A stretch of DNA of 64,000 bases from Leishmania infantum JPCM5 (Eukaryota > Euglenozoa > Kinetoplastea > Trypanosomatida > Trypanosomatidae): assembly GCF_000002875.2 (NCBI RefSeq), contig NC_009403.2, forward strand, positions 678,502 through 742,501, in the 5' to 3' direction. Below are positions 19,401-32,600 of the stretch, in pieces. Below the pieces are notes generated by a model, which was given only the letters and a program-made list of their open reading frames with translations, was not told the origin of the DNA and made no database searches. Numbering within the stretch: position 1 is the stretch's first letter; every line of letters starts with the position of its first letter. Made by a program: the position numbers and the translations under genes.

Positions 19401-21943
19401 TGCACGCCTTCCGTGGTTGCTGTCGTTACTGCGTCGGTTGGTTGCAGACACATCTTTTCGTCGACTATATCTTTCTTTCCTTCGCCCTCGTCTTTTACAT
19501 CTACTCCCATTCGTTCTCTCATCTCCCTATATATTTGTTTTTCCCACCCGCGGCTCTTCCTCTACCTCACTCCCTCGGTGCGTGTGGTGGTGGTTCGCCT
19601 CTCTTGTCGATTCCTGTAGTTGTCGCCTCGTTTCAAATTGTTTTTTCGAAAATCAAGCGTGTGTGTTTGCACGCCTTCCGTGGTTGCTGTCGTTACTGCG
19701 TCGGTTGGTTGCAGACACCTCTTTTCGTCGACTATATCTTTCTTTCGCCCTCGTCTTTTACATCTACTCCCATTCGTTCTCTCATCTCCCTATATATTTG
19801 TTTTTCCCACCCGCGGCTCTTCCTCTACCTCACTCCCTCGGTGCGTGTGGTGGTGGTTCGCCTCTCTTGTCGATTCCTGTAGTTGTCGCCTCGTTTCAAA
19901 TTGTTTTTTCGAAAATCAAGCGTGTGTGTTTGCACGCCTTCCGTGGTTGCTGTCGTTACTGCGTCGGCTGGTTGCAGACACCTCTTTTCGTCGACTATAT
20001 CTTTCTTTCGCCCTCGTCTTTTACATCTACTCCCATTCGTTCTCTCATCTCCCTATATATTTGTTTTTCCCACCCGCGGCTCTTCCTCTACCTCACTCCC
20101 TCGGTGCGTGTGGTGGTGGTTCGCCTCTCTTGTCGATTCCTGTAGTTGTCGCCTCGTTTCAAATTGTTTTTTCGAAAATCAAGCGTGTGTGTTTGCACGC
20201 CTTCCGTGGTTGCTGTCGTTACTGCGTCGGCTGGTTGCAGACACCTCTTTCCGTCGACTATATCTTTCTTTCTTTCGCCCTCGTCTTTTACATCTACTCC
20301 CATTCGTTCTCTCATCTCCCTATATATTTGTTTTTCCCACCCGCGGCTCTTCCTCTCCCTCACTCCCTCGGTGCGTGTGGTGGTGGTTCGCCTCTCTTGT
20401 CGATTCCTGTAGTTGTCGCCTCGTTTCAAATTGTTTTTTCGAAAATCAAGCGTGTGTGTTTGCACGCCTTCCGTGGTTGCTGTCGTTACTGCGTCGGTTG
20501 GTTGCAGACACCTCTTTTCGTCGACTATATCTTTCTTTCTTTCGCCCTCGTCTTTTACATCTACTCCCATTCGTTCTCTCATCTCCCCAAATATTTGTTT
20601 TCCCACCCGCGGGTCTTCCTCTACCTCACTCCCTCAGTGGGTGTGGGGGGGGGTGCGCCTCTCTTGTCGATTCCCGTAGTTGTCGCCTCGTTTCAAAATG
20701 TTTTTTTCGAAAGTCAAGCGTGTGTGTTTGCACGCCTTCCGTGGTTGCTGTCGTTACTGCGTCGGTTGGTTGCAGACACCTCTTTTCGTCGACTATATCT
20801 TTCTTTCGCCCTCGTCTTTTGCATCTACTCCCATTCGTTCTCTCATCTCCCTATATATTTGTTTTTCCCACCCGCGGCTCTTCCTCTCCCTCACTCCCTC
20901 GGTGCGTGTGGTGGTGGTTCGCCTCTCTTGTCGATTCCTGTAGTTGTCGCCTCGTTTCAAATTGTTTTTTCGAAAATCAAGCGTGTGTGTTTGCACGCCT
21001 TCCGTGGTTGCTGTCGTTACTGCGTTGGTTGGTTGCAGACACCTCTTTTCGTCGACTATATCTTTCTTTCCTTCGCCCTCGTCTTTTACATCTACTCCCA
21101 TTCGTTCTCTCATCTCCCTATATATTTGTTTTTCCCACCCGCGGCTCTTCCTCTACCTCACTCCCTCGGTGCGTGTGGTGGTGGTTCGCCTCTCTTGTCG
21201 ATTCCTGTAGTTGTCGCCTCGTTTCAAATTGTTTTTTCCAAAAATCAACCGGGGGGGTTTGCACCCCTTCCGGGGTTGCTGTCTTAACTTCATCGGTTGG
21301 TTCCAAACCCTTCTTTTCGTTAACTAAATTTTCCTTTCCTCCCCCCTCGTCTTTTACTTCAACTCCCATCCGTCCTCTCATCTCCCAAAAAATTTGTTTT
21401 TCCAACCGGGGGTTTTTCTTTTCCTTCATTCCTTCGGGGGGTGGGGGGGGGGTTCGCCTCTCTTGTCGATTCCTGTAGTTGTCGCCTCGTTTCAAATTGT
21501 TTTTTCGAAAATCAAGCGTGTGTGTTTGCACGCCTTCCGTGGTTGCTGTCGTTACTGCGTCGGTTGGTTGCAGACACCTCTTTTCGTCGACTATATCTTT
21601 CTTTCTTTCGCCCTCGTCTTTTACATCTATTCCCATTCGTTCTCTCATCTCCCTATATATTTGTTTTTCCCACCCGCGGCTCTTCCTCTCCCTCACTCCC
21701 TCGGTGCGTGTGGTGGTGGTTCGCCTCTCTTGTCGATTCCTGTAGTTGTCGCCTCGTTTCAAATTGTTTTTTCGAAAATCAAGCGTGTGTGTTTGCACGC
21801 CTTCCGTGGTTGCTGTCGTTACTGCGTCGGTTGGTTGCAGACACCTCTTTTCGTCGACTATATCTTTCTTTCTTTCGCCCTCGTCTTTTACATCTACTCC
21901 CATTCGTTCTCTCATCTCCCTATATATTGTTTTTCCCACCCGC
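16423..21943 (+). repeat. 267-bp satellite array 2 (about 20 units)
   Basis: Tandem units of 267 bp, all type A (TTTTTTCGAAAATCAAGCG or TTTTTTCGAAAGTCAAGCG). Each complete unit contains GTCGAC and TTCGAA. Common polymorphisms are a 4-bp TTCC/TTCT insertion in CTTTCTTT(CCTT)CGCCC, CTACCTC versus CTCCCTC, GTCGCC versus GTCACC, and GGTTCGCC versus GGTTGCGCC. Because 267 is a multiple of three, several plus frames and one minus frame remain open for kilobases; these are not taken as genes. One unit is broken by an AT-rich insert at 18930-19030, and the units near 16423-16600 and 21236-21460 are heavily corrupted. Confidence 0.97.
18930..19030 (+). other. AT-rich unique insert inside a satellite unit
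   Basis: About 100 bp of AT-rich sequence with no match to the repeat replace the middle of one 267-bp unit. The unit resumes at 19031 with several mismatches. There is no open frame of note. Kinetoplast DNA or a small mobile-element remnant are possible sources. Confidence 0.7.
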
Positions 21944-22099
21944 CTTCAAGGATAGCGCCGCGGACAGTGCCGTCGCGGCGGAACCGCAGCTATACAATCG
22001 GCTGGATGCCGCCGCCCACGACGACGACGCTGTGAAGGCCAAGAGCGACGTAGCCGACGACTCCCCCCCCCACATACACTTCTTACAACTTGCGATGTG
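21944..22099 (+). pseudogene. 3' coding scrap of an unknown gene
   Basis: Directly after the satellite breaks off (CCCACCCGC|CTTCAAGG) there are 51 codons of ordinary, non-repetitive composition (FKDSAADSAVAAEPQLYNRL... ending HIHFLQLAM) and a TGA at 22098-22100. The residue mix (Asp, Ala, Val, Lys) and GC-rich third positions look like the C-terminal end of a real protein whose 5' part is missing. I do not recognise the family. The stretch that follows (22100-22267) looks like its 3' UTR. Confidence 0.45.
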
Positions 22100-22267
22100 A
22101 ACCCATGACACTCAACTCGATGGACCCCAGCCCCAGTGTAACTGAGAACGAAGAGAAATTCTGTTCCAGAGATGCACATGGGCCGTCAAGAACCGCTACC
22201 GACGGCCTTAGTGCCGTGTTGCACATGCGGGCGTCGCAGCCTTGCACCTGCCCCTTGTTCGGCTTGA

Positions 22268-23102
22268 CCGTCCGCACCCGCACCCGCACACTGCCCGAGC
22301 CCGCAGCCGCAGACCGCCCGCACCCGCACCCGCACACTGCCCGAGCCCGCACCCGCAGACCGCCCGCTCCCGCACCCGCACCCGCACCCGCACCCGCACC
22401 CGAACACTGCCCGAGCCCGCACCCGCACACTGCCCGAGCCCGCACCCGCAGACCGTCCGCACCCGCACCCGCACACTGCCCGAGCCCGCACCCGCACACT
22501 GCCCGAGCCCGCACCCGCAGACCGCCCGCACCCGCACCCGCACACTGCCAGAGCCCGCACCCGCAGACCGTCCGCACCCGCACCCGCAGACCGCCCGCTC
22601 CCGCACCCGCACACTGCCCGAGCCCGCACCCGCAGACCGTCCGCACCCGCAGACCGTCCGCACCCGCAGACCGTCCGCACCCGCAGACCGCCCGCACCCG
22701 CACCCGCACACTGCTCGAGCCCGCACCCGCAGACCGTCCGCACCCGCACCAGCACACTGCCCGAGCCCGCACCCGCAGACCGTCCGCACCCGCACCCGCA
22801 GACCGCCCGCACCCGCACCCGCACACTGCCCGAGCCCGCACCCGCAGACCGTCCGCACCCGCACCCGCAGACCGCCCGCACCCGCACCCGCACACTGCCT
22901 GCTCCCGCACCCGCAGACCGCCCGCACCCGCACCCGCACACTGCCCGAGCCCGCACCCGCAGACCGTCCGCACCCGCAGACCGTCCGCACCCGCACCCGC
23001 AGACCGCCCGCACCCGCACCCGCACACTGCCCGCTCCCGCACCCGCAGACCGTCCGCACCCGCAGACCGTCCGCACCCGCACCAGCACACTGACCGAGCC
23101 CG
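22268..23102 (+). repeat. CCCGCA-type GC-rich tandem array, copy B
   Basis: About 0.83 kb of the same hexamer family as 3597-4668 with a different unit order. It includes a pure run of five or more CCCGCA hexamers near 22373-22405. On the minus strand that run satisfies the simple G-quadruplex pattern (GGG separated by three bases). Confidence 0.95.
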
Positions 23103-23669
23103 TATCCTCGCACTTCCTGTCAAACTCGTGTGCGCCGATAATTCGCTCATCGCTGTGCACCACCCCTCGGCGCCTGTTTGTGTGTCCGTTTCGTAGGTTG
23201 GTTTCGCTCTCTTATAGATCAGAATATCTCCATACAAGCCGTCAGAACAACGAAGCCGCCCCCCATCACTGCCTCCCTCTACGTACACCGTTGTTGCCTT
23301 TTTTTCGTGGCTGCAGAGTAACCTGTGCATCTGCGCAGACATACTCGCCCACCGCACACAGACATCGACAGACACACGAACCGAAAGAAACGCACGTGCC
23401 GAGAAGAGCAGACAGGCGCACGTGCCTTCTGTGAGAATCTCCCACTGCTCATCTTCGGTTCCCCTCTCTTTTCCCCTGCATCGTTCTCTCCACGGGTGTA
23501 CATCTGCGCGATCTCGTCGTTCCTCGAGTCGTAGTGAAGTCTCGTCTCGCCTTCGTCTTGCTCCGCATATCGTCGCCTTCCTCCTTTGGCGTTATTACTG
23601 TCCCGCTCGTCAAATAAGCTCGACATCTGTCCTCCGTGATTGTGCGAGTGCCTTTCTCTGTCTTCACTT
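23103..23669 (+). repeat. Cassette flank, copy B
   Basis: Matches 4669-5235 base for base apart from scattered substitutions (for example TTTTGC/TTTCGC near 23205 and CGACCGA/CGACAGA near 23368). It links GC-rich array B to satellite array 3. Confidence 0.9.
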
Positions 23670-26600
23670 CCTCGGTGCGTCTGGTGGTGGTTGCGCCTCT
23701 TTTTGAGATTCCTGTAGTTGTCACCTCGTTTCAAATTGTTTTCATCTTTTGCAGGTATAGATCCTTGTGTGTTTGCACGCCTTCCGTGGTCGCTGTCTTT
23801 ACTGCGTCGGTTGGTTGCAGACACCTCTTTTCGTCGACTATATATTTCTTTCGCCCTCGTCTTTTACATCTATTCCCATTCGTTCTCTCATCTCCCTATA
23901 TATTTGTTTTTCCCACCCGCGGCTCTTCCTCTACCTCACTCCCTCGGTGCGTGTGGTGGTGGTTCGCCTCTCTTGTCGATTCCTGTAGTTGTCACCTCGT
24001 TTCAAATTGTTTTCATCTTTTGCAGGTATAGATCCTTGTGTGTTTGCACGCCTTCCGTGGTTGCTGTCGTTACTGCGTCGGTTGGTTGCAGACACCTCTT
24101 TTCGTCGACTATATCTTTCTTTCCTTCGCCCTCGTCTTTTACATCTACTCCCATCCGTTCTCTCATCTCCCTATATATTTGTTTTTCCCACCCGCGGCTC
24201 TTCCTCTCCCTCACTCCCTCGGTGCGTGTGGTGGTGGTTCGCCTCTCTTGTCGATTCCTGTAGTTGTCGCCTCGTTTCAAATTGTTTTTTCGAAAATCAA
24301 GCGTGTGTGTTTGCACGCCTTCCGTGGTTGCTGTCGTTACTGCGTCGGTTGGTTGCAGACACCTCTTTTCGTCGACTATATCTTTCTTTCCTTCGCCCTC
24401 GTCTTTTACATCTACTCCCATTCGTTCTCTCATCTCCCTATATATTTGTTTTCCCACCCGCGGCTCTTCCTCTCTCTCACTCCCTCAGTGCGTGTGGTGG
24501 TGGTTCGCCTCTCTTGTCGATTCCTGTAGTTGTCGCCTCGTTTCAAATTGTTTTTTCGAAAGTCAAGCGTGTGTGTTTGCACGCCTTCCGTGGTTGCTGT
24601 CGTTACTGCGTCGGTTGGTTGCAGACACCTCTTTTCGTCGACTATATCTTTCTTTCTTTCGCCCTCGTCTTTTACATCTACTCCCATTCGTTCTCTCATC
24701 TCCCTATATATTTGTTTTTCCCACCCGCGGCTCTTCCTCTCCCTCACTCCCTCGGTGCGTGTGGTGGTGGTTCGCCTCTCTTGTCGATTCCTGTAGTTGT
24801 CACCTCGTTTCAAATTGTTTTTTCGAAAATCAAGCGTGTGTGTTTGCACGCCTTCCGTGGTTGCTGTCGTTACTGCGTCGGTTGGTTGCAGACACCTCTT
24901 TTCGTCGACTATATCTTTCTTTCGCCCTCGTCTTTTACATCTACTCCCATTCGTTCTCTCATCTCCCTATATATTTGTTTTTCCCACCCGCGGCTCTTCC
25001 TCTCCCTCACTCCCTCGGTGCGTGTGGTGGTGGTTCGCCTCTCTTGTCGATTCCTGTAGTTGTCACCTCGTTTCAAATTGTTTTCATCTTTTGCAGGTAT
25101 AGATCCTTGTGTGTTTGCACGCCTTCCGTGGTTGCTGTCGTTACTGCGTCGGTTGGTTGCAGACACCTCTTTTCGTCGACTATATCTTTCTTTCCTTCGC
25201 CCTCGTCTTTTACATCTACTCCCATCCGTTCTCTCATCTCCCTATATATTTGTTTTTCCCACCCGCGGCTCTTCCTCTCCCTCACTCCCTCGGTGCGTGT
25301 GGTGGTGGTTCGCCTCTCTTGTCGATTCCTGTAGTTGTCGCCTCGTTTCAAATTGTTTTTTCGAAAATCAAGCGTGTGTGTTTGCACGCCTTCCGTGGTT
25401 GCTGTCGTTACTGCGTCGGTTGGTTGCAGACACCTCTTTTCGTCGACTATATCTTTCTTTCCTTCGCCCTCGTCTTTTACATCTACTCCCATTCGTTCTC
25501 TCATCTCCCTATATATTTGTTTTCCCACCCGCGGCTCTTCCTCTCTCTCACTCCCTCAGTGCGTGTGGTGGTGGTTCGCCTCTCTTGTCGATTCCTGTAG
25601 TTGTCGCCTCGTTTCAAATTGTTTTTTCGAAAGTCAAGCGTGTGTGTTTGCACGCCTTCCGTGGTTGCTGTCGTTACTGCGTCGGTTGGTTGCAGACACC
25701 TCTTTTCGTCGACTATATCTTTCTTTCGCCCTCGTCTTTTACATCTACTCCCATTCGTTCTCTCATCTCCCTATATATTTGTTTTCCCACCCGCGGCTCT
25801 TCCTCTACCTCACTCCCTCAGTGCGTGTGGTGGTGGTTGCGCCTCTCTTGTCGATTCCTGTAGTTGTCGCCTCGTTTCAAATTGTTTTTTCGAAAGTCAA
25901 GCGTGTGTGTTTGCACGCCTTCCGTGGTTGCTGTCGTTACTGCGTCGGTTGGTTGCAGACACCTCTTTTCGTCGACTATATCTTTCTTTCTTTCGCCCTC
26001 GTCTTTTACATCTACTCCCATTCGTTCTCTCATCTCCCTATATATTTGTTTTTCCCACCCGCGGCTCTTCCTCTCCCTCACTCCCTCGGTGCGTGTGGTG
26101 GTGGTTCGCCTCTCTTGTCGATTCCTGTAGTTGTCACCTCGTTTCAAATTGTTTTTTCGAAAATCAAGCGTGTGTGTTTGCACGCCTTCCGTGGTTGCTG
26201 TCGTTACTGCGTCGGTTGGTTGCAGACACCTCTTTTCGTCGACTATATCTTTCTTTCTTTCGCCCTCGTCTTTTACATCTACTCCCATTCGTTCTCTCAT
26301 CTCCCTATATATTTGTTTTTCCCACCCGCGGCTCTTCCTCTCCCTCACTCCCTCGGTGCGTGTGGTGGTGGTTCGCCTCTCTTGTCGATTCCTGTAGTTG
26401 TCACCTCGTTTCAAATTGTTTTCATCTTTTGCAGGTATAGATCCTTGTGTGTTTGCACGCCTTCCGTGGTTGCTGTCGTTACTGCGTCGGTTGGTTGCAG
26501 ACACCTCTTTTCGTCGACTATATCTTTCTTTCCTTCGCCCTCGTCTTTTACATCTACTCCCATTCGTTCTCTCATCTCCCTATATATTTGTTTTCCCACC

Positions 26601-29600
26601 CGCGGCTCTTCCTCTCTCTCACTCCCTCAGTGCGTGTGGTGGTGGTTCGCCTCTCTTGTCGATTCCTGTAGTTGTCGCCTCGTTTCAAATTGTTTTTTCG
26701 AAAGTCAAGCGTGTGTGTTTGCACGCCTTCCGTGGTTGCTGTCGTTACTGCGTCGGTTGGTTGCAGACACCTCTTTTCGTCGACTATATCTTTCTTTCTT
26801 TCGCCCTCGTCTTTTACATCTACTCCCATTCGTTCTCTCATCTCCCTATATATTTGTTTTCCCACCCGCGGCTCTTCCTCTACCTCACTCCCTCAGTGCG
26901 TGTGGTGGTGGTTGCGCCTCTCTTGTCGATTCCTGTAGTTGTCGCCTCGTTTCAAATTGTTTTTTCGAAAGTCAAGCGTGTGTGTTTGCACGCCTTCCGT
27001 GGTTGCTGTCGTTACTGCGTCGGTTGGTTGCAGACACCTCTTTTCGTCGACTATATCTTTCTTTCGCCCTCGTCTTTTACATCTACTCCCATTCGTTCTC
27101 TCATCTCCCTATATATTTGTTTTCCCACCCGCGGCTCTTCCTCTACCTCACTCCCTCAGTGCGTGTGGTGGTGGTTGCGCCTCTCTTGTCGATTCCTGTA
27201 GTTGTCGCCTCGTTTCAAATTGTTTTTTCGAAAATCAAGCGTGTGTGTTTGCACGCCTTCCGTGGTTGCTGTCGTTACTGCGTCGGTTGGTTGCAGACAC
27301 CTCTTTTCGTCGACTATATCTTTCTTTCCTTCGCCCTCGTCTTTTACATCTACTCCCATTCGTTCTCTCATCTCCCTATATATTTGTTCTTCCCACCCGC
27401 GGCTCTTCCTCTCCCTCACTCCCTCGGTGCGTGTGGTGGTGGTTCGCCTCTCTTGTCGATTCCTGTAGTTGTCGCCTCGTTTCAAATTGTTTTTTCGAAA
27501 ATCAAGCGTGTGTGTTTGCACGCCTTCCGTGGTTGCTGTCGTTACTGCGTCGGTTGGTTGCAGACACCTCTTTTCGTCGACTATATCTTTCTTTCGCCCT
27601 CGTCTTTTGCATCTACTCCCATCCGTTCTCTCATCTCCCTATATATTTGTTTTTCCCACCCGCGGCTCTTCCTCTCCCTCACTCCCTCGGTGCGTGTGGT
27701 GGTGGTTCGCCTCTCTTGTCGATTCCTGTAGTTGTCGCCTCGTTTCAAATTGTTTTTTCGAAAATCAAGCGTGTGTGTTTGCACGCCTTCCGTGGTTGCT
27801 GTCGTTACTGCGTCGGTTGGTTGCAGACACCTCTTTTCGTCGACTATATCTTTCTTTCCTTCGCCCCCCTTTTTTACATCTACTCCCATTTGTTTTCTCA
27901 TCTCCCTAAATATTTGTTTTTCCACCCCCGGGGTTTTTCTTTACCTTACTTCCTTGGTGGGTGTGGTGGTGGTTTGCCTTTCTTGTCGATTCCTGTAGTT
28001 GTCACCTTGTTTCAAATTGTTTTTTTCGAAAGTCAAGCGTGTGTGTTTGCACGCCTTCCGTGGTTGCTGTCGTTACTGCGTCGGTTGGTTGCAGACACCT
28101 CTTTTCGTCGACTATATCTTTCTTTCCTTCGCCCTCGTCTTTTACATCTACTCCCATTCGTTCTCTCATCTCCCTATATATTTGTTTTTCCCACCCGCGG
28201 CTCTTCCTCTCCCTCACTCCCTCGGTGCGTGTGGTGGTGGTTCGCCTCTCTTGTCGATTCCTGTAGTTGTCGCCTCGTTTCAAATTGTTTTTTCGAAAGT
28301 CAAGCGTGTGTGCTTGCACGCCTTCCGTGGTTGCTGTCGTTACTGCGTCGGTTGGTTGCAGACACCTCTTTTCGTCGACTATATCTTTCTTTCGCCCTCG
28401 TCTTTTACATCTATTCCCATTCGTTCTCTCATCTCCCTATATATTTGTTTTTCCCACCCGCGGCTCTTCCTCTCCCTCACTCCCTCGGTGCGTGTGGTGG
28501 TGGTTCGCCTCTCTTGTCGATTCCTGTAGTTGTCGCCTCGTTTCAAATTGTTTTTTCGAAAGTCAAGCGTGTGTGTTTGCACGCCTTCCGTGGTTGCTGT
28601 CGTTACTGCGTCGGTTGGTTGCAGACACCTCTTTTCGTCGACTATATCTTTCTTTCCTTCGCCCTCGTCTTTTACATCTACTCCCATTCGTTCTCTCATC
28701 TCCCTATATATTTGTTTTTCCCACCCGCGGCTCTTCCTCTACCTCACTCCCTCGGTGCGTGTGGTGGTGGTTCGCCTCTCTTGTCGATTCCTGTAGTTGT
28801 CACCTCGTTTCAAATTGTTTTTTTCGAAAGTCAAGCGTGTGTGTTTGCACGCCTTCCGTGGTTGCTGTCGTTACTGCGTCGGTTGGTTGCAGACACCTCT
28901 TTTCGTCGACTATATCTTTCTTTCTTTCGCCCTCGTCTTTTACATCTACTCCCATTCGTTCTCTCATCTCCCTATATATTTGTTTTTCCCACCCGCGGCT
29001 CTTCCTCTCCCTCACTCCCTCGGTGCGTGTGGTGGTGGTTCGCCTCTCTTGTCGATTCCTGTAGTTGTCACCTCGTTTCAAATTGTTTTTTCGAAAGTCA
29101 AGCGTGTGTGTTTGCACGCCTTCCGTGGTTGCTGTCGTTACTGCGTCGGTTGGTTGCAGACACCTCTTTTCGTCGACTATATCTTTCTTTCCTTCGCCCT
29201 CGTCTTTTACATCTACTCCCATTCGTTCTCTCATCTCCCTATATATTTGTTTTTCCCACCCGCGGCTCTTCCTCTACCTCACTCCCTCGGTGCGTGTGGT
29301 GGTGGTTCGCCTCTCTTGTCGATTCCTGTAGTTGTCGCCTCGTTTCAAATTGTTTTTTCGAAAATCAAGCGTGTGTGTTTGCACGCCTTCCGTGGTTGCT
29401 GTCGTTACTGCGTCGGTTGGTTGCAGACACCTCTTTTCGTCGACTATATCTTTCTTTCCTTCGCCCTCGTCTTTTACATCTACTCCCATTCGTTCTCTCA
29501 TCTCCCTATATATTTGTTTTTCCCACCCGCGGCTCTTCCTCTACCTCACTCCCTCGGTGCGTGTGGTGGTGGTTCGCCTCTCTTGTCGATTCCTGTAGTT

Positions 29601-32600
29601 GTCACCTCGTTTCAAATTGTTTTTTCGAAAATCAAGCGTGTGTGTTTGCACGCCTTCCGTGGTTGCTGTCGTTACTGCGTCGGTTGGTTGCAGACACCTC
29701 TTTTCGTCGACTATATCTTTCTTTCCTTCGCCCTCGTCTTTTACATCTACTCCCATTCGTTCTCTCATCTCCCTATATATTTGTTTTTCCCACCCGCGGC
29801 TCTTCCTCTACCTCACTCCCTCGGGGCGTGTGGTGGTGGTTCGCCTCTCTTGTCGATTCCTGTAGTTGTCGCCTCGTTTCAAATTGTTTTTTCGAAAATC
29901 AAGCGTGTGTGTTTGCACGCCTTCCGTGGTCGCTGTCGTTACTGCGTCGGTTGGTTGCAGACACCTCTTTTCGTCGACTATATATTTCTTTCGCCCTCGT
30001 CTTTTACATTTATTCCCATTCGTTCTCTCATCTCCCTATATATTTGTTTTTCCCACCCGCGGCTCTTCCTCTCCCTCACTCCCTCGGTGCGTGTGGTGGT
30101 GGTTCGCCTCTCTTGTCGATTCCTGTAGTTGTCGCCTCGTTTCAAATTGTTTTTTCGAAAGTCAAGCGTGTGTGTTTGCACGCCTTCCGTGGTTGCTGTC
30201 GTTACTGCGTCGGTTGGTTGCAGACACCTCTTTTCGTCGACTATATCTTTCTTTCCTTCGCCCTCGTCTTTTACATCTACTCCCATTCGTTCTCTCATCT
30301 CCCTATATATTTGTTTTTCCCACCCGCGGCTCTTCCTCTCCCTCACTCCCTCGGTGCGTGTGGTGGTGGTTCGCCTCTCTTGTCGATTCCTGTAGTTGTC
30401 GCCTCGTTTCAAATTGTTTTTTCGAAAGTCAAGCGTGTGTGTTTGCACGCCTTCCGTGGTTGCTGTCGTTACTGCGTCGGTTGGTTGCAGACACCTCTTT
30501 TCGTCGACTATATCTTTCTTTCTTTCGCCCTCGTCTTTTACATCTACTCCCATTCGTTCTCTCATCTCCCTATATATTTGTTTTTCCCACCCGCGGCTCT
30601 TCCTCTACCTCACTCCCTCGGTGCGTGTGGTGGTGGTTCGCCTCTCTTGTCGATTCCTGTAGTTGTCGCCTCGTTTCAAATTGTTTTTTCGAAAATCAAG
30701 CGTGTGTGTTTGCACGCCTTCCGTGGTTGCTGTCGTTACTGCGTCGGTTGGTTGCAGACACCTCTTTTCGTCGACTATATCTTTCTTTCCTTCGCCCTCG
30801 TCTTTTACATCTACTCCCATTCGTTCTCTCATCTCCCTATATATTTGTTTTTCCCACCCGCGGCTCTTCCTCTACCTCACTCCCTCGGTGCGTGTGGTGG
30901 TGGTTCGCCTCTCTTGTCGATTCCTGTAGTTGTCGCCTCGTTTCAAATTGTTTTTTTCGAAAGTCAAGCGTGTGTGTTTGCACGCCTTCCGTGGTTGCTG
31001 TCGTTACTGCGTCGGTTGGTTGCAGACACCTCTTTTCGTCGACTATATCTTTCTTTCCTTCGCCCTCGTCTTTTACATCTACTCCCATTCGTTCTCTCAT
31101 CTCCCTATATATTTGTTTTTCCCACCCGCGGCTCTTCCTCTACCTCACTCCCTCGGTGCGTGTGGTGGTGGTTCGCCTCTCTTGTCGATTCCTGTAGTTG
31201 TCGCCTCGTTTCAAATTGTTTTTTCGAAAGTCAAGCGTGTGTGTTTGCACGCCTTCCGTGGTTGCTGTCGTTACTGCGTCGGTTGGTTGCAGACACCTCT
31301 TTTCGTCGACTATATCTTTCTTTCCTTCGCCCTCGTCTTTTACATCTACTCCCATTCGTTCTCTCATCTCCCTATATATTTGTTTTTCCCACCCGCGGCT
31401 CTTCCTCTCCCTCACTCCCTCGGTGCGTGTGGTGGTGGTTCGCCTCTCTTGTCGATTCCTGTAGTTGTCGCCTCGTTTCAAATTGTTTTTTCGAAAATCA
31501 AGCGTGTGTGTTTGCACGCCTTCCGTGGTTGCTGTCGTTACTGCGTCGGTTGGTTGCAGACACCTCTTTTCGTCGACTATATCTTTCTTTCTTTCGCCCT
31601 CGTCTTTTACATCTACTCCCATTCGTTCTCTCATCTCCCTATATATTTGTTTTTCCCACCCGCGGCTCTTCCTCTACCTCACTCCCTCGGTGCGTGTGGT
31701 GGTGGTTCGCCTCTCTTGTCGATTCCTGTAGTTGTCGCCTCGTTTCAAATTGTTTTTTCGAAAGTCAAGCGTGTGTGTTTGCACGCCTTCCGTGGTTGCT
31801 GTCGTTACTGCGTCGGTTGGTTGCAGACACCTCTTTTCGTCGACTATATCTTTCTTTCCTTCGCCCTCGTCTTTTACATCTACTCCCATTCGTTCTCTCA
31901 TCTCCCTATATATTTGTTTTTCCCACCCGCGGCTCTTCCTCTCCCTCACTCCCTCGGTGCGTGTGGTGGTGGTTCGCCTCTCTTGTCGATTCCTGTAGTT
32001 GTCGCCTCGTTTCAAATTGTTTTTTCGAAAGTCAAGCGTGTGTGTTTGCACGCCTTCCGTGGTTGCTGTCGTTACTGCGTCGGTTGGTTGCAGACACCTC
32101 TTTTCGTCGACTATATCTTTCTTTCCTTCGCCCTCGTCTTTTACATCTACTCCCATTCGTTCTCTCATCTCCCTATATATTTGTTTTTCCCACCCGCGGC
32201 TCTTCCTCTCCCTCACTCCCTCGGTGCGTGTGGTGGTGGTTCGCCTCTCTTGTCGATTCCTGTAGTTGTCGCCTCGTTTCAAATTGTTTTTTCGAAAATC
32301 AAGCGTGTGTGTTTGCACGCCTTCCGTGGTTGCTGTCGTTACTGCGTCGGTTGGTTGCAGACACCTCTTTTCGTCGACTATATCTTTCTTTCGCCCTCGT
32401 CTTTTACATCTACTCCCATTCGTTCTCTCATCTCCCTATATATTTGTTTTTCCCACCCGCGGCTCTTCCTCTCCCTCACTCCCTCGGTGCGTGTGGTGGT
32501 GGTTCGCCTCTCTTGTCGATTCCTGTAGTTGTCGCCTCGTTTCAAATTGTTTTTTCGAAAATCAAGCGTGTGTGTTTGCACGCCTTCCGTGGTTGCTGTC

